Source of the DNA: Timema cristinae
Taxonomy: Eukaryota > Arthropoda > Insecta > Phasmatodea > Timematidae
Assembly (NCBI GenBank): GCA_039000515.1
Contig: JBCFYV010000012.1
Location: 8,550,287-8,614,286, forward strand
Direction: 5' to 3'
DNA length: 64,000 nt
In this document: one piece after another, positions 1 through 11,900 of the stretch
Position numbering within the stretch: the stretch's first letter is position 1
How the letters are laid out: each line of letters starts with the position of its first letter
Made by a program: the position numbers and the translations under genes
Notes under the pieces: model-generated
The model's database searches: none
Seen by the model: only the letters and a program-made list of their open reading frames with translations
Told to the model about the DNA's origin: nothing

Positions 1-1349
1 GTGTCAGGTACTGTTTTGTAACTAAATTAATGTAGAATAAAATAATATTAAATTGATGGCATGCAATAATAACTTTCTCTAAAAGTTATGTGCGTATATA
101 GATAGTTTATTAATTAGATGTAATCTAGTACTGTTAATTTATTTTATTTGTTTCGTGGTTGATGTACTTTCTTAACAATTTCATATTTTTACTATTATTT
201 TTTTGTATTTTTGTGCGTGTGTACTATATTGTAGTTAGTGTGGTTTAACGGCTCTTTTCAGTACTATAAGCTACTGGTGACGGTATTTGTTAATTTAGCG
301 CTATGGTTATTTCAAACCTGTTGTAAAGTGGTCGGTGTTTTGGCTCTTAGCTTTCGACCATTTCATTTATATAATGATATTAGTTTGCCATTGTTTATTT
401 TGTTAATTTAATAACATTCTTAAAATCACTAAATTCACTATGGATGTAATAGGGTCGCAAGTGCCCAGTATTTATTATATTAAAAGACATTTAATAACAT
501 TTTATACATCATTTTACAAATTCCACTCTTAAGTTTATTAGAAATCATGTTAACACTATCAAGATACTTACTGAGAGTACTACACTTATAGTACATTATT
601 GTTTTTAAAATCAGTTAGGCCTATTTTATTAAATAGCCTTCTGCATCTTCAATGTATTATTCTTTTCTAAGCCTAATTTAATCTTTATATTACTATCAAA
701 TGTTTAATTATAAGAAAGTGTTGGGTTTAATGTTAATTATAAGTTGTCCAAATTATAATCAATGTTGTAAGCAATATATGTTTTAAATTTCAATTCATTA
801 ACTTCATTTTTAGGCCTTTAAATTTTAAATCTCGTAGCTTTTAATTCTTGTAAAGTCTTTGTTAGAATTATTGCGTCATCTAAATTTATTACTTTTACCT
901 TTCACTTTTATGCATCGTGCGATTTTATTTTATCTATACTGGAAGTTGTGAGATGCACCTGCGGCTTCACAGTGAAAAGGGGAGTTTTGGCACGAACAGC
1001 TAGCCAATCAGCATATCAGATTTTAGCGTCTGGTTTTGATACTATTTGAAAGGGAAGCGTTAGCAGCGGTGCACTTGCCGGTTAGCTCGCGAGATATTAA
1101 GACGTACACTAAGAGGTTGTCTTTAGGGTTTTGAGATATGGGAGGAAGAAAAGGGAGACCACCATGTGAATAATTTATCACAAGTATAACCATATTATGT
1201 CTATATTCATTTAGTAACTAGCGGTTTAAAATGTAATAAAATGTCTATTAACTTTTCTCTAAAATATAACTTCAGAATCAACCTCATAAATTTCAATTTA
1301 TTTATTCGATTACGTTCTCTACCCCCAGAATTATTAATTAACCCATAGA
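1..1349. other. AT-rich non-coding stretch
   Basis: No recognisable gene is seen here. The sequence is AT-rich with many stops in all frames. A slightly GC-richer patch at about 955-1110 lies just upstream of the first gag-like codons of gypsy part A and could hold its leader or LTR. I found no matching second LTR downstream of 21240, so this is not claimed. Confidence 0.5.
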
Positions 1350-1409
1350 AGCTCTACTGAACCCACTGGCTGCCACGGACAGCATAGAAGACGAAGAGGA
1401 GACTGGAGA

Positions 1410-2270
1410 AGTTCGACTAGTTAGATTGTTCCCGCTCAAATTTAGCGATGATTCGGATGAGTCGTTTGAAGACTGGTTCTCTTCTTTAGAACTTCTGGAG
1501 GCAGCTAACGAGTCGAAGGAGGAGTCACGTTCTCTGTTTTTGGGCCTATCTCTTACTGGGTTAGCGCAAAGCATCTACCGCTCTCTCACAGATAGACAGA
1601 ATATATTTGTATAAAGTGTGCTCTGGGTTGAAGATTGCTTTCAAAAAACTATTACTTTCAGATTGAAATAAATCAGCGTTCGTTTTACGTTGCCGTAAGA
1701 AAAATTAATGTTTAAAATCACTCGCACTTGACCTACAGAGATTAGAAATAGAAGCTTACCCGCAGTTTAAGCCAGAATTTCGGGATGAACGTGTCCATGA
1801 CCGGCTTATTCCGTATATAGAAGACAGAAATATTCGCATAGCATTGTTATAGATCTTGTAAGGCGCGGTAAAATGCTGTAGGCAGTGTTGGAAATTGAAA
1901 TTACTGTGCCAGCTGAACTCGTAGTTGCCGCCACTATCCTTATAGCAGAGAAGAATATAACACTGGTTTTATTGCAGCAGTCGATTCAAGAGGCAGTGGC
2001 GGAAGCGTTTCGTATGGTTTCAGAAGAGAAACGACCTCGTGTTACGTTTCTGGTGAGACGTCAACAACAGCCTATTCCTGCACGTCAAGTATTTAAGTGA
2101 AGTTACCATAAATATTGAGTTCATCTAAAGTACGAGTGCTATGAAAAGAAATGTGTCTTCCGGGATGGAGTTACAGGGGATCAGTCGAAGCCACAGTGCT
2201 TTCTTTTTGGAGAAAGAGGACACGTACGACGGAAATGTGTGGCAACATTTTCTGGAAACTTGCAGTAACT
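1410..2270 (+). pseudogene. gypsy part A gag remnant with damaged zinc knuckle
   Basis: The reading frame at 1426-1614 starts with LFPLKFSDDSDESFEDW, a gag-like opening. Further gag-like text in other frames lies at about 1730-1840 (KPEFRDERVHDRLIPYIED). The frame at 1885-2100 follows (EIEITVPAELVVAATILIA). Around 2190-2235 a CCHC knuckle can be read as C-x-x-F-G-E-R-G-H-x4-C, with the second cysteine replaced by phenylalanine. At least three frame changes are needed to connect these pieces. In the family this protein packages the element RNA; this copy cannot be made as one protein. Confidence 0.65.
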
Positions 2271-2499
2271 GATGTAGATTGTTTTAGCCTACCTACATTG
2301 GCCTCCAATCAGGCACTGGAAATTACTACGATAAATAATCCAGTTGAAATATTATGTGTCTGGAGCTATTCTTTGATTGATCTATTAAATTGGATTTCCT
2401 TTTTGATTTAGCAACTACAGAATGCAAAATTATATAAAAGACTTGTGGGAACTCATTAAGAATCCAGAGCATCAACTTGTCTCATAAAATATCTTAAAA

Positions 2500-2660
2500 C
2501 CATGATGTAAGTGGACGTCCTTTATCAGTTTTAGGCTGGGTAGCCTTAACAGTTGTACTCGGCAATACTACGTACTCACAAACATTTTTGGTAGTTAAAA
2601 GTATTTCCCAGTCTGCTCCTTTAGGCTTGTCATTCGTATCGGCACAAAAGTATTATATAA
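2500..2660 (+). pseudogene. gypsy part A retroviral-type aspartic protease, C-terminal fragment
   Basis: One frame reads SGRPLSVLGWVALTVVLGN followed by TYSQTFLVVKSISQSAPLGL. This has the usual C-terminal half of gypsy proteases, in which a final hydrophobic LLGLDFL-like strand closes the active site. The catalytic DTG triad is not visible in the preceding sequence, so the N-terminal half is lost or scrambled. It sits between the gag remnant and the RT remnant, as expected. Confidence 0.55.
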
Positions 2661-3059
2661 TTTTTCTCATAACCTCCTCAATATAGGTGTAGTTAAAGTT
2701 CCATGTCATTACATTAAGTACTCAGACTCCAAGAAATTCCTATTTCAAACACATTAGTTTCATAATAGCCTTGTGGAAACTGTCGCTATTCCTGTTTAGA
2801 GTGAACTATTTTTACCACATGGAGGACTAGTGGATTCATAATTTTCAGAGTTGGAGCCTAATCTATGGCAGCCAAATATGGTGTACTCTCTGCCTGTATT
2901 TTGGTCACAACCCGCAAGAATAGGGTACCCTTCTGATTTCAAAATACATCACCTGACCCTATTGTGTTGTATCTCACTTCACAAACCAAATATTGTAAAG
3001 AAGCTGTATTGTTCAACCTTACCCAAGTTAAGTATTCAGAGGCTACACATGTGGAAACA

Positions 3060-3990
3060 ATAGAGCTATTAAATGAGTTTGCGGAAATTATGGCACAAGA
3101 TGACGCTGAGTGTGGTCATACAAGCCTCACATATCATAGAATTGATAAGGGTGACGCCAGACCAGTAAAGCAAGTCCACGTCACGTTGCGTATAAACCTG
3201 GGGATAAGTTCGGAAGGACATTAGTGACATGGATAATCAAGGTAAGATGAGTCCCTCTACCTCACCTTGGGCAAAACCTATAGTTTTTACAGGAAAGAAA
3301 GAGGGTGGCGTGCGTTTATGTTGTGATCGCAGAAAGCTTAAGGAACTTACTGGGAAAGATGACTATCCATCATCACGTATGGATGATATACTCTTAGAGT
3401 CTAAGGTATTCAGGATCAACCTTGATCTCATCGTTCGACATGGCATCCGCCATCACCAGAAGTTAGTTCCAAAACAGTTTTCGTGACAGTATATGGTCGT
3501 TACAAATTTAACTTAATGAAATATGATATATGTAATGGGCCGACTACTTTCCAACGCCTCATGTATTTGATTTGGTATCAACAGGTATCAGGTGGAAACT
3601 TGCTTGGCGCACCTAGATGAAGTGGTAATATGGAGTTGGGTTGAGAAACAGCATGTGAAACGTTTGCGTGAAATTCTTATAAAAAAGCTATTCTGGCCTA
3701 AAAATTAAACCTCGGGAATGTCAAATTATGCGTGACCAGATTACTTTCCTGGGGCACAAACTATCAGTGCAGGGGATCGCTACATAAGAAGGGAAAGTAA
3801 ATAAGGTTACATCTTAGCCCATTCCTTTAACTTCAGAAGAAATGAACTCTTTCCTGCAAACGGCCGAATACTATCGCCACTACATCCACAACTTTGCGAT
3901 GATTGCTGCATCCATGCAGCAACTCACTTACAAAGAGGTACCGTTTGTGTTCGATGCAACTTGTGAAATAACCTTTGAAGAGCTAAAAAG
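3060..3990 (+). pseudogene. gypsy part A reverse transcriptase remnant
   Basis: The frame at 2964-3224 ends with a linker typical of gypsy RT (ELLNEFAEIMAQDDAECG, then HRIDKGDARPVKQ). The frame at 3229-3486 carries the finger and palm start (SPWAKPIVFTGKKEGGVRLC, RRKLKELTGKDDYPSSRMDD). The catalytic YxDD box is read at 3609-3632 as HLDEVV, so the second aspartate of the pair is changed to glutamate and the tyrosine to histidine. The connection domain follows at about 3730-3990 (DQITFLGHKLSVQGIAT, then FLQTAEYYRHYIHNFA). Stops interrupt the frame in several places. The enzyme would be inactive on both counts. Confidence 0.8.
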
Positions 3991-4016
3991 GAAGATTAGT
4001 TAACGCTCCCATTTTA

Positions 4017-4250
4017 GGGTTTCCCCTTTCGAAGTGTGAATTGATGGTGAATTGTGATGCAAGATCAGTTGGAATCGCAGCAGTTCTCATTCATATTCAA
4101 GATGGGGAAGAGTAAGTCATTTCTTATTGGAGCCATTCCCTTACTAATACAGAGAATCAGTATTGTGTGACACGCAGAGAACTACTAGCTCTCGTTGATT
4201 GTCTCCACTTCTTGCGTTGCTGTCTTGAAGGAAGTGAGGCACTGCTTTAA
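4017..4250 (+). pseudogene. gypsy part A RNase H, N-terminal fragment
   Basis: The frame reads APILGFPLSKCELMVNCDAR, then SVGIAAVLIHIQDGEE, a stop, and VISYWSHSLTNTENQYCVTR. These are the usual RNase H opening strands, with the first catalytic aspartate in NCDAR. The similarity ends at about 4250 where the sequence turns AT-rich. The remaining part of the domain, roughly 450 bp by comparison with typical gypsy elements, is absent from both this side and the 20-kb side. Confidence 0.7.
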
Positions 4251-4779
4251 AGCACCCCTTTTTAAAATGAATATTAAAATAAAAGTGTAATCCTACCAAT
4301 TTTAAAAATAACAAGGAATGAGGAGTGGTGGTTAGAAAACTTAATTATACATCCTAGTTAAGGGAAGGGTTTTCCAAATAATTATAGAATCAACACTCTA
4401 GGCTAGGTTTCATATAAATATAGTTTTATTATAGAAATAATACGAATTTTTATGAGACAAATAATATTACCCTATACACATAGGCCTATATCTTATAATC
4501 CCAAAATGGAATTTATAGAGACCAATAATATATTAAATGCAATTGCTTAGGCAAGAAAAGAGTAGTTAGATCATAAATGTTCCTAAACTGTTCAACTATC
4601 CGGGAAAAAAGCAACCAAACAGGGGAACCCAAGCTCCCCAAACACATTTTACTTCTGAAGTAAAATTCAATGTATACATATATTGTACACATATTACTTG
4701 GTGTGCCTTAGCCTCGATATAAATATTATATGTATAATACCGTAGGTAAATTAACAGCAAACTACCTCATTATATTTAA
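4251..4779. other. AT-rich stretch without gene
   Basis: Nothing recognisable between the broken RNase H and the target-site duplication of the hAT element. Confidence 0.5.
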
Positions 4780-4787
4780 GATATGTG

Positions 4788-5636
4788 CAGTGGCGGCTCG
4801 TGTATAGGCAATGTTGAACTGCAGCACCCCCTATTTCCACTTGATATCGATAACATTTAATACAATGAGTCTTTTTTCTTTAATTCTTTTTTTATTTTGG
4901 TAGTACTATATATATTATAATAAACATATATATATAATATATATATATTCCTTAATCTTAATGTCAGTACTTCAGGAGCCATCCCCCTGTTTATGAAAAA
5001 GATACAAAAATCTTTGTTTGGAACTGTGCGCTTCACAGTGCCAGTGACGTGGTGTTTGACTGTTGTGCGCATGCGCACATAGGAGGGAGGTGGGGAGGAA
5101 GGTGGGACTGCCAGGTAGAAAGAGCACTGTTGCTCTTGCTGTGCCGGTTCTGGCGTGATAGTGGAACGAAGTTTTTTTCTCTCAGCGTGTGTTGTGCTTT
5201 AAAACCGTGTATCATATTCTTGAATATGATAAAGTTTAAAGAGTGTTGAATTAGATTATTATTCTGCTTCCAGCTATTCTATTATGATTCATTTTTTTTC
5301 CGGTGCTTTTATTTAACAGAAAGACTAAATGCGCTTGCAGTACTTCCAATGAAGAAAAATTTCCTCGATTGTCATCCAGAGATCAAGGAGAAAATTATTG
5401 AACTTTTTTCGCAAATTAAAACACGAAGAATGGATTTCATATTTAAATGAATAGATCAAGCTTGAACTGTAACAATTTAAGTTAAGTAAAAAAGTTTTTT
5501 TTTGTTAAGATTTATCAAGTTCCTGAATAAATTTTCTTTTTATACATTTTTTTTTTCCTTTTACACAATTTTAAGACAAAGGCTAAACATTTTCTGGAGC
5601 ATCACCCCCACTAATTTTAGCTAAGAGCCGGCACTG
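4788..5636 (+). mobile_element. non-autonomous hAT transposon, complete ends
   Basis: The element begins CAGTGGCGGCTCGTG and ends GAGCCGGCACTG, imperfect terminal inverted repeats. It is flanked by an exact 8-bp duplication, GATATGTG, at 4780-4787 and 5637-5644. An 8-bp duplication with CAG...CTG-type ends is the hAT signature. At 849 bp it is far too short to encode a full transposase, and it keeps only the final 42 codons (5322-5450). An internal palindrome TGTGCGCATGCGCACA at about 5065-5080 resembles an NRF-1-type promoter site. This is an internally deleted derivative of a ZMYM1-like hAT. Confidence 0.9.
5322..5450 (+). pseudogene. hAT transposase C-terminal exon fragment
   Basis: An open stretch of 42 codons ends at TGA 5448-5450. 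It reads RLNALAVLPMKKNFLDCHPE and ends RRMDFIFK. This matches the hydrophobic C-terminal tail seen after the dimerisation domain of ZMYM1-like hAT transposases. Immediately upstream is TTTAACAG, a fair 3' splice site, so it may be the last exon of the parent transposase. Nothing else of the transposase is present in the element. Confidence 0.65.
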
Positions 5637-5644
5637 GATATGTG

Positions 5645-6962
5645 ATTAAAATAAATTTAAAAAATAATCACATTACTTTTTATCTATATTCACCAAGTCA
5701 AGAATCATTTATTATAACAATATTACATTACCAATGATAAGTTATCCTCTACTTATAAAACTAAAGACCAAATATTCTCAAATCACAAATATACATATTC
5801 TTGACTAGCTAACATTAAAACTAATCACTATCACTTCATATTAAAGTATTCAAAAGAATAGAAACAACAATAAGATATTATTAAAAAATTCTAATTCTAA
5901 CAGTGAGTGATAATTTTTTTTATGTGCCCATTTCAAAACGATATGTATTATTAATATGAGTTACATTTTATTTTATCTTTGGTGCGTATTACATAATACT
6001 TGTGTATTGTAAGGACAATTAATTGTCAATAGAAACAGAGCCGTAGTCAAAAACTTATAACTATTAAGTTAAATCAGTCATCAAGTCTTTAATACAAAGG
6101 GGAAAACTCAAACATATATACTATTCCGAAGAATAAATAATTTAGACCTTAAATTTTAAGACTGGAGACTACTAACAGTATAGCGCCTCGTCTTCTAGCG
6201 CTGCCAAGAGTACAATAATTTCAAATATGCTATTATTATATCCCAGAAGAGGGCGGTATGTGAAAAGAGGGACGGGACTCTAAAGGGAGTCACGTGATCA
6301 AGGGAAGTATAGTCTATTTCTCCTCTTTCTGCTCACGTGACTAGAATGACATCATACCTGCGAAACGTCTGGACTGTGGTAGAAGTTTGAAGGCTGAATT
6401 CGAACCTAGACGATTGGACTCAATGTTTGGTGAATGTTCTCGAACAAGGAACCTAAAGCGTACTGAAGTCATCTGAGCTGGCGAGTCAGTTGGACAAGGT
6501 ATCTCATCCGAGGCGGTTGTGTGTTGACGCCGAATGAGGTCGGGGAGGAACTTAACGGGTTGAATGTACCAGAGGCGGATATTGGGTAAGTTCATATTTC
6601 AATACCAGCTAAAAATTATTTAGGAAGTATTTTATAATAGAAAGTTCAAAATGTCGTGGGTAATATTGCATTATATTTATAAATATAACTTTATAGCATA
6701 TACAATATGCTACAGTGTGTGCGCAAAGACCATAGCACACTAATCTGGCCTTACAATTTCAAAGAACCTGAAGGACAAGTAACTCGGTGACTGGAGTGTC
6801 TCTCACGATTCCCCTATGTGGTAGAACATTGGTCATGTGTGAAAACATGGTAACGCTGATGGACTTTCAATAATGCTGTATCACCATTACCAAAGAGTGA
6901 ATGGTAATTTTGATGTGGTGACAATTTCAGGCTCCCTCTATCAAGAAACACAGTCGTGGAAA
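5645..6962. other. AT-rich stretch with a GC-richer island ending in a splice donor
   Basis: Most of this is AT-rich and empty. From about 6240 to 6585 the composition rises, two CACGTG E-box cores lie in inverted TCACGTGA contexts at about 6290 and 6335, and the island ends at a good donor (G|GTAAGT, exon side ending 6585). It could be a promoter plus a non-coding first exon of a host gene, or a fragment of another element. No acceptor or coding exon was linked to it. Confidence 0.3.
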
Positions 6963-6972
6963 CGGGGACGCG

Positions 6973-7219
6973 GCAGTTGGCCTAAAAGGCATTTGGCCTA
7001 AAGGCATTTGGCCTAAAAATGAAACCAAAAGTCATTTGGCCTAAAAGGCATTTGGCCTAAAAGGCGTTTGGCCTAAAGGCATTTGGCCTAAAAGGCATTT
7101 GGCCTAAAAGGCGTTTGGCCTAAAGGCATTTGGCCTAAAGGCATTTGGCCTAAAGGCAGTTAGCCTAAAAGGCATTTGGCCTAAAAGGCAGTTGGCCTAA
7201 AGTCATTTGGCCTAAAATG
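6973..7219. repeat. minisatellite (GGCATTTGGCCTAAAA)n
   Basis: About 15 head-to-tail units of 15-17 bp, with one interruption at about 7018-7032. Unit variants change GGCATTT to GGCGTTT, GTCATTT or GGCAGTT. It forms the outer end of the left foldback-like copy and is mirrored at 19700-19935. Confidence 0.9.
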
Positions 7220-7581
7220 TAAATTTAAAACCTTCGGTTATCTTCGGAAAGTAAAAGGTACTGTTAGTTGTTTCATCTGAATATAGATAGCACAACTGAT
7301 GCAAGGTAGTTACAATATTTCTAAAAACATTGACAATATCCTACATACAACTAGATCAGTAGTTCACAAAACACTCTATCACCTTTTTTATATATAGATT
7401 TCCGATATTATTTCCTTGTTAATATATCTCACGGTCATAAAGTTAACGAAAAACAATAAGAAAATCCCATTCTCAGCATCGTTTACGCTCGGTAAAATTA
7501 TATGCGTACATTCAAATTATGGGGACTTTTGACAACTTATTCCGAAAGGCAAAATGAAAGTGGAAACCAATATTCAACCCA

Positions 7582-8257
7582 TCCCGGTTGGCGCTCCGCC
7601 CTTCCCGTGAGTGCGTGTGTCTGTGTCAATCCGTATCTTCTACGATATTCTACCATAGCAACAATCCGAGTTCATACAGTCCAATATAAACAATCACAAA
7701 CATAATCACAACATCTTTCAAACAGTTTATAGACTCAAATCAAGTTATATCAACCGATATTCTTCCACGTTTAAAGTATGTAATGCCGGTCCTCTACCAG
7801 AGGGCCGGAGCACCCCTGTCCAGTTTCTCCTGTCACCCGTACTGTAATTCCCCCGGTGCCCCATTCCACCTTCAGCATACCACATCCATCTCCCGCTTCA
7901 CATCCTGCATGTCCTATCCACATCCGGTCACCTACCCTCCTATGTTTTCTACCCTGTCGTTCGGTCTCTAGGTGTATGTATATATAATTTTAAGTCCCTG
8001 TCGACCAATTACCGGCGACAGGGCGGGTTTTTTGGTTAACTTTTCCCGCCCATGAACTATGGCTAACGTAAAATCAGCCCGCCAGGGCGTCAATTGTCTC
8101 TCTTATTTAGTGTTTTATGTTATATCTACCACGGTTGGCAATCGAGAGCCCCTTCGGGGCTGGTGATTGTCTTAGTATCTGTGTTTATTCAATGTTTAAT
8201 ACATGTCAATATCTAAATTAGTGTCACAAAAATAAAGATCCTAAACAAACAAACAAA
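7582..8257 (+). mobile_element. 5'-truncated retroposon with (AAAC)n tail inside the left copy
   Basis: The 676-bp insert is flanked by an exact 14-bp duplication, CAATATTCAACCCA, at 7568-7581 and 8258-8271, and ends in an AAAC-type tail (8239-8257). This is the mark of target-primed reverse transcription. No ORF with recognisable LINE motifs is present, so it is either a 5'-truncated LINE or a SINE. A short hairpin GCCCCTTCGGGGC lies near the 3' end at about 8149-8161. The identical insert with the same duplication is present in the right copy (18662-19337), so it entered before the two copies separated. Confidence 0.8.
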
Positions 8258-8424
8258 CAATATTCAACCCACCCACTTTAAATTTGTCTGAAATGACGCC
8301 CGATTTTCGTTTAGCGCTACTGAGATATATATGAACATATTTTTTTTTTATCTATTGTATTAATAATTAATATATAAATAATAGTGACGTATTAAATAAA
8401 TTTTGCCAGTAAATATTACAATGG

Positions 8425-8426
<2 letters not shown>

Positions 8427-8480
<54 letters not shown>
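8427..8480. repeat. (AT)n microsatellite
   Basis: An uninterrupted AT dinucleotide run of about 54 bp. The equivalent run in the right copy is about half as long, which explains most of the length difference between the copies. Confidence 0.9.
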
Positions 8481-8485
<5 letters not shown>

Positions 8486-9008
8486 TAAATTATGGTTTTG
8501 ACTAGATCCTTAACTCTATTATTATTGTTGTTAGAATTATTATAACTATTATTATATAAAATTAGTACAGTTATTTTTTTTCAAACAATGTAACTATTTT
8601 TATTACAGTGATATTATTAACAACATGGGCTATGTTAACACAATAGGTCCTTTGTTTAAAAACTATATACTAATTTCCCTCCTAGTAATTTGCAAAGCAT
8701 TCTCAGGAATTATTTCAACTTGTGAAAAAAATACAAAAGATTTTATGGAATTGTCGTTGGTCTTTTTTTAAGTCTTCATAAAACGTAAAAATACAAAATG
8801 TGGTAGCCTTTACAGGATGATAACTTCCTAGGGCAAGAAAAACGTACGATGTAAGCAAGTGGACCTCCGAAATGCCAATGGCTGCAGCAGAGGCCAGAGG
8901 GATAAATCTGATGAGCTTTGGTTGGTAAAAATATCTCACCGCTAGGATCGCTTGTGTTCTCCCATTCCAAAAAGTGACACTCTTATAGCCTAGATGCAAA
9001 CAGACGTG

Positions 9009-10012
9009 ACTCAAGTTGGCCCGCCACATTGCCGAAAAAAAATCTTTTTTTGTCTAATCGTTTGTGCTCTATTTATGCTCATATGTGCCCGAACATGAAC
9101 ATTTGTGCTGTTAAACTGGCCATTTTAGAAAATATTTAATGTGGTGGGCCAACTTGAGCTCAAGCTAGCCCGCCACATATTGAAAAACACAACATAACCA
9201 AATTTATTTAAGTCAATCCATTGTGTTCCATTTGTGCTCATATGTGCCCGAAAATGAACATTTGTGCTTTAAAATTAGAAAATCTAGAGAACATTTAATG
9301 TGGCGGGCTAACTTGAACCTTCCCTATATCATAAACTGTAGAAAAATATAGTTCAAGCTGGCCAGCCACATTTTTAAATATCAATTTAACAAAATTCTGT
9401 ATTCACCATTCGTTTGTTCTTAGTTTGTGCTCATATGTGCCCGAAAATTAACGTTAGGGCTGTGAATCTAGGCCTTTTAGATAACATTTAATGAAGGCGA
9501 TCCAACTAGAGCTCAAGCTAGCCCACCATATTAACTGTTTTCTAGATTTTCTAATTATAGAGCACAAATACTCATTTTTGGGCACATATGAGCACAAACG
9601 AAAAACAAACGAATGGTGAAAACAGAATTTTGTTACATTGATATTTAAAAATGTGGCGGGCCTGCTTGAATTCAATTTTTCTACAGGTTATGGTATAAGG
9701 AAGACTCAAGTTAGCCCGCCACATTAATTGTTCTTTAGATTTTATAATTTTAAAGCACAAATGTTCATTTTCGGGCACATGTGAGCACAAATGGAGCACA
9801 ATGGATTGACTTAAATAAATTTTGTTATGTTGTGTTTTTCAATATGTGATGGGCTAGCTTGAGCTCAAGTTGGCCCACCACATTAAATATTTTCTAAATT
9901 GGCCAGTTTCACAGCACAAATGTTCATGTTCGGGCACATATGAGCACAAATAGAGCACAAACGATTAGACAAAAAAGGTTTTTTTCAGCAATGTGGCGGG
10001 CCAACTTGAGTT
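9009..10012. repeat. 1-kb imperfect palindrome of six TIR-bounded units (left copy)
   Basis: Six units of about 150-190 bp lie head to tail, each starting near CTCAAGTTGGCCCGCCACAT and ending near its reverse complement. Each has an internal TGAGCACAAA / TTTGTGCTCA motif beside a GGGCACATATG core. The first three read in one orientation and the last three in the other, so unit 1 pairs with 6, 2 with 5 and 3 with 4. The centre is near 9510. The 1-kb block is therefore both a tandem array and a large hairpin former. Confidence 0.85.
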
Positions 10013-10026
10013 ACGTGGCAAACAGG

Positions 10027-10260
10027 CTAAATCTTCTCTTTCTCTCTTCTCCGTCGCACTCTACAAGATACTTTGAAGGGTGGGATTAGGCAGCAGTCCT
10101 TTCCTCCCTCCATTCCTAATAATAGCAAACGACCTTGAAGTAAACCATAACAAAAATTCATTGTTCCCCGGCAACTTTCCTTTTGTTCTTTTTCAAACCC
10201 ACTAACATAATTTGTTTTGAGTTTCACGAGTTGTTGGCGGGTACCTCTGTCTTGCTTCAT
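10027..10260 (-). CDS. 77-codon conserved frame in the left foldback-like copy, unknown function
   Basis: The predicted 77-residue protein begins MKQDRGTRQQLVKLKTNYV and ends in a basic RRRREKEKI tail. It is identical to the frame at 16694-16927 in the other copy. On its coding strand a CTATATAAAG box lies about 10-20 bp upstream of the ATG, too close to serve as a TATA box for a start upstream of this codon. No domain is recognised. Because the two copies are almost identical throughout, conservation of the frame is weak evidence for selection. It may be a chance ORF or an exon of an element gene. Confidence 0.25.
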   Translation of the reverse strand: MKQDRGTRQQLVKLKTNYVSGFEKEQKESCRGTMNFCYGLLQGRLLLLGMEGGKDCCLIPPFKVSCRVRRRREKEKI

Positions 10261-11900
10261 CCTTTGCTTTATATAGATTAAATAATGTATTGATTTGTAT
10301 ATTTTTGTGTAAAGTTTAGTGATATCTAATTTTTTTAAATATGTATTTCATCTTCATTTTTGAAAGAAAGATTTTTACTATAAAATAATGAATCGAGGAC
10401 AAAAATGTGCACACCGCGCCTGCTCAATTACACGGTGTACTTATGGTAATTTTTCCTAAATGGTTACCCGTTTTTCCACGCAAACGAGGGTACTTCTCAT
10501 AATTCTATCTTCCTCATACCTACCTTCTAATTGCTATTAAATGTGGAAAGCATTGACTGGCGTGAAGATACAATGAAAACACAACACTACTAGAGCTTAC
10601 TCTATTTACTTGAAAAACATATTTTAGACAGTGAAAATACATCATATTCAAATATAACAAATGTACATTTTTGTATAATTATAATTACATTTAAACTTTA
10701 TTTAACATTTTTAAGATAAATACTATACTTACTATGTTGACTTAATAATATAAAATGAGAGACTCCTTTAACACACTGGCTCAAAAAGTATTCATTATTA
10801 ACTATATATATATATATATAATTATATATATATATATTATATATATATATATATAAATCTAAACCTTTTTTAAGGGGTTTTGAACTAAAAGTTTGTTACC
10901 CTTTAATTAAATAAAAGCTAATGGATATACTTTTGATTTTTTCATTTGACGAGAAAAAGGGGCGTTATAAGTTCATAAAAACCATTTTAATAACTATCAT
11001 ATTTTATAAATTAATTATATCTATGATAAAATGACCTCTAACTAAGCGTTTACTTAGAACCAGTGGCGCACTCATTGGGGTGGAGTAAACGGGGCACCTT
11101 CCCCCATAACCCCTAATAATTTCAATACAAACATAAATTATTTATTTTATAACTAAAACATTAGACACAGAAGATGAGTCGTATACATAGGCTCCTTTTT
11201 AAGACTTGGTTTAAGACTTTATATTCAAAACACACACATATTAAAAGTGCCACTTATATTCTCATTTGAAAAAATCACAACCATAGTAGCTTCCATACAT
11301 TGTATACAAGAAAATGTATATAGCTAGTAGCCACCATTCTGGTAGTTAAGTTCGTTTTAGTTTTTAAGTATCTTAACACAAGATATGGGTTATTACACCG
11401 AGGACCTCGCTTATAGAGACTTCAGAATCACTCGCACCCCACCCAATTTCGGTTAAAATTAATACTAAAGTACTTCGAACTGACAAAGCTACCAGAGCGT
11501 GTTATTCAACACATTAATATATATTGACTTAGACCAGGGGTTCTCACATTTTAGACCGAAGGAGCCTTTGTACCAGAAAAAATGAATGGCCGAACTCTCA
11601 TAAAAATATCTACACTAGTATTATGATCATTCAATAAATACATTTAAATCTCACAAGTCTTTTATAATTTAATACTTGAATGAATATAAAAGAAGAACTA
11701 CACTACACCCCAACCTCCGCGTCACTTAAAAACAAGTTATATATTTGAGTGCGATGACTTATGAGATCAGGTAGTTTATAGCGTTAATACCAACGTACCA
11801 GTGTTTATTTGTGTACAGAGGTGTAATTGTTTTATCACGTAATATATAATTATTTTGCTAACAACGCATAATCCGTACTAAATGTTGATCTCAATACACA

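Larger units (their letters stand above)
1350..4250 (+). mobile_element. gypsy part A: Ty3/gypsy gag to early RNase H, decayed
   Basis: This is the 5' part of a Ty3/gypsy retrotransposon, read on the + strand through several frames. The order is gag-like protein (about 1410-2100), zinc knuckle (about 2170-2230), aspartic-protease tail (about 2500-2650), reverse transcriptase (about 3060-3990) and the beginning of RNase H (about 4017-4250). The order matches gypsy polyproteins, but stops and frameshifts are frequent, so it is a relic. The similarity ends abruptly near 4250 inside RNase H, just after a segment resembling NQYCVTRRELLALVDC. The pre-integrase and integrase parts of the same kind of element reappear at 19985-21240. 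No LTR was identified. Confidence 0.85.
6963..10441 (-). mobile_element. foldback-like element, left inverted copy
   Basis: This copy is the reverse complement of 16513-19940, with only scattered differences and a longer AT run (8427-8480 against 18467-18492). The outer end is the shared CGGGGACGCGGCAGTTGG. Next comes a minisatellite of GGCATTTGGCCTAAAA units (6973-7219), a retroposon insertion (7582-8257), the AT run, a 1-kb palindrome (9009-10012) and a 77-codon frame (10260-10027). Unlike the right copy, it has no minisatellite at its inner end. No transposase was recognised. The architecture, long inverted structures with tandem short repeats, resembles Drosophila FB elements; the assignment is an inference. 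Confidence 0.75.

Noticed and set aside
7502..7705. Frames around the retroposon insert (also 19214-19417)
   Set aside because: They cross the insertion boundary at 7582 and have no coding motif.
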